DNA of 6,779 nt, taken from contig DBCX01000034.1 of assembly GCA_002293275.1 (NCBI GenBank), positions 3,216 through 9,994 on the forward strand, written 5' to 3'. The notes under the pieces were generated by a model. That model was not told the DNA's origin, did not search any database, and saw only the letters and a list, made by a program, of their open reading frames with translations. The stretch comes from Cyanobacteria bacterium UBA947 (GTDB lineage Bacteria; Cyanobacteriota; Vampirovibrionia; Gastranaerophilales; Gastranaerophilaceae). Below, piece after piece: positions 6,401 through 6,779 of this stretch. A program made the translations under genes and the position numbers. Numbering within the stretch: position 1 is the stretch's first letter; every line of letters begins with the position of its first letter.

Positions 6401-6779
6401 CTTATGGATCTGCTTGTTCCGTTAAAGACGGGCGAGTTTGAAAGTATTGACGGTGATATCGCCATACACGGCGGGGTTGCGGACACTATTAATATTTACT
6501 CGCGGGGCAAAGATTTGAACATGTATATGAGCGGGTCGTATAATTTAGTCGGTTCCGTTGCGGATATGGACATTTTTGGGAGCCTCTCAAAAGATGTGAC
6601 AAGCGTTGCCGGCAAGCTGCGCAACGCGTCTTTGAACTCGCTTTTTAACACAATCCCCAGCGCCGAAGATTTGCCGGCCAACAGCGGTTTGAGCAAAATC
6701 CCGAGCGCCGGTAACGTTTACAGACGGTTTATGGTTGAGGTTTTTGGTGACATCAACGGCGACAACTACATCCAAAGTT
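3404..6779 (+). CDS. AsmA/TamB-like envelope protein, 3' end off window
   Basis: The frame stays open for 1125 codons to the right edge. Residues 1-4 (MNRK) are basic and about 5-23 form one hydrophobic segment, an uncleaved inner-membrane anchor. The rest would lie in the periplasm. Residues about 38-65 fit the AsmA N-terminal pattern. The long middle consists of alternating beta-strand stretches with recurring Asp-Leu-Asp-Leu, Gly-x-Leu and Asn-Gly turns, as in AsmA, YhdP and TamB. Residues about 945-1065 resemble the AsmA C-terminal region (GAGSFKVANGKMPKL, then FESIDGDIAIHGG and LNMYMSGSYN). Such proteins are thought to be lipid-conducting bridges between the membranes or to aid envelope assembly. 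The size is nearer YhdP/TamB (about 1260) than E. coli AsmA (about 617). The only Cys after the anchor are 947 and 955. In-frame TAA at 3383-3385 makes ATG 3404 the only normal start. No partner gene is visible. Confidence 0.88.
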   Translation, partial: MNRKIALILGVILLFCGAYFWVLPAVINANMARIIDFARAKTGFNISVVNPRMTRNLAFSADEFAILNSDNTKALYVEKPLVKALPAIGKIHVNRFDAQDFSVNFVLGETLKLGEYEIPKLPDMRLKNVHVRSYNVSVDTAGKNLQMHGENLDIKGISDRLVLQGLKITGAGIDANLDGEINKFNAKFPDLDLNLTLNSADTSKLITFLPDKDLSPDINIPELKKTGFNGRAAGALKISGSAKQPDVIGEIVITNAGIPATTVKDAVIKLIFEGGKIVMDVAVPVGKEKVFVKGPLELYGGKNVDFTITSTQNVDLKQAQTVLNPLHKILRFDMGPLPVIDLKGFGNVILHVTGNRETPLVNGKFNFKNTSVSFLDTEGLTVKNGAGSLIFEGTDIKSDIKSADLNGKPLIIEGKFTVAGDLDLKIRSDGQDLAELVKAVPSPITTASGLVNFNAHVTGKVVDFNDIVPNKNIFAKGTLEFLGNTIDAAKVSGKVNFDKDAADFDLETDIGGLKISGAGVLKDKNLNAKGKLHLAQSYIPLEIRNNTLTLNKINAMFDSMPFMIDGKITNIAVEPKFNLYLNTRVTQEFLDQFVNAKALYPIKVKGDVDLTSRLTGELGSLNVKSELELDEDAQIYYMGATIGDPMAPVKINVDSTMLPESLKINSLRYDKIVSSQNNRPYPTPQLSMSGTLNFLDNNNVGFQNFKVKTQTPTDAKIFNIIFRKPIMKQGLFNSDLVINGTAADPKILGTFDITSIEMPFFDALITDINMRFKPGIVNITSKGVVVSNPMTLEIAAKNSFLPPYVINDLKLDMADLDINKITNMMRDYEVETIRGKGKSEGEYIDITQLVIRNAVILADKVTVRNINADNFSAHLSLDNKSALNVKTFKFDIANGLVNGDLNYNLLSHNSKLNINLRDANASMMTEALFDLKGQIYGSMTGVANLACSGKTYETCLQTLSGAGSFKVANGKMPKLGSLEYLLKAGNLVQGGFGALSFNSLMDLLVPLKTGEFESIDGDIAIHGGVADTINIYSRGKDLNMYMSGSYNLVGSVADMDIFGSLSKDVTSVAGKLRNASLNSLFNTIPSAEDLPANSGLSKIPSAGNVYRRFMVEVFGDINGDNYIQS

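Overview
The window reads as ordinary chromosomal sequence from a diderm (two-membrane) bacterium of moderate GC content. The evidence for two membranes is a very large AsmA/TamB-type envelope protein with a single N-terminal membrane anchor. Gene spacing is tight, and TTG and GTG starts are used. The style of the genes resembles the non-photosynthetic cyanobacterial sister lineages (Vampirovibrionia/Melainabacteria), but that is an impression and nothing here proves the lineage. No mobile element, CRISPR array, rRNA or tRNA was seen.

Layout, left to right. (1) Positions 1-233 hold the 3' end of an RluA-family pseudouridine synthase. It is followed after 17 bases by a complete type II 3-dehydroquinate dehydratase (aroQ, 251-688, TTG start); the two probably share a transcript. 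(2) An unrecognised 96-residue protein is encoded on the minus strand (669-959). Its 3' end overlaps the end of aroQ by 20 bases. (3) A 120-base divergent intergenic region (960-1079) carries a 26-base imperfect palindrome just before the ribosome binding site of the next gene. (4) Positions 1080-2162 and 2195-3196 form a likely two-gene operon. The first gene is a PAS/histidine-kinase-like protein that has lost its phosphoacceptor histidine and key ATP-site residues. The second is an MsmX/UgpC/MalK-type sugar ABC transporter ATPase with no permease or binding protein in the window. (5) The 207-base gap 3197-3403 holds a rho-independent terminator, a possible 44-47-residue minus-strand small protein, and a good promoter. 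(6) From 3404 to the end of the window runs an open frame of 1125 codons encoding an AsmA-like protein. It runs off the right edge, probably within a few residues of its end.

How the genes relate: RluA (rRNA modification) and AroQ (shikimate pathway) are housekeeping. The kinase-like protein and the ABC ATPase may be linked in regulation or only co-transcribed. The AsmA-like protein has its own promoter and probably acts in lipid transport or envelope upkeep. The main unusual points are the intact but catalytically degenerate histidine kinase paired with an orphan ABC ATPase, the near-leaderless start of the AsmA-like gene, and the two small minus-strand genes tucked tail-to-tail against their neighbours.
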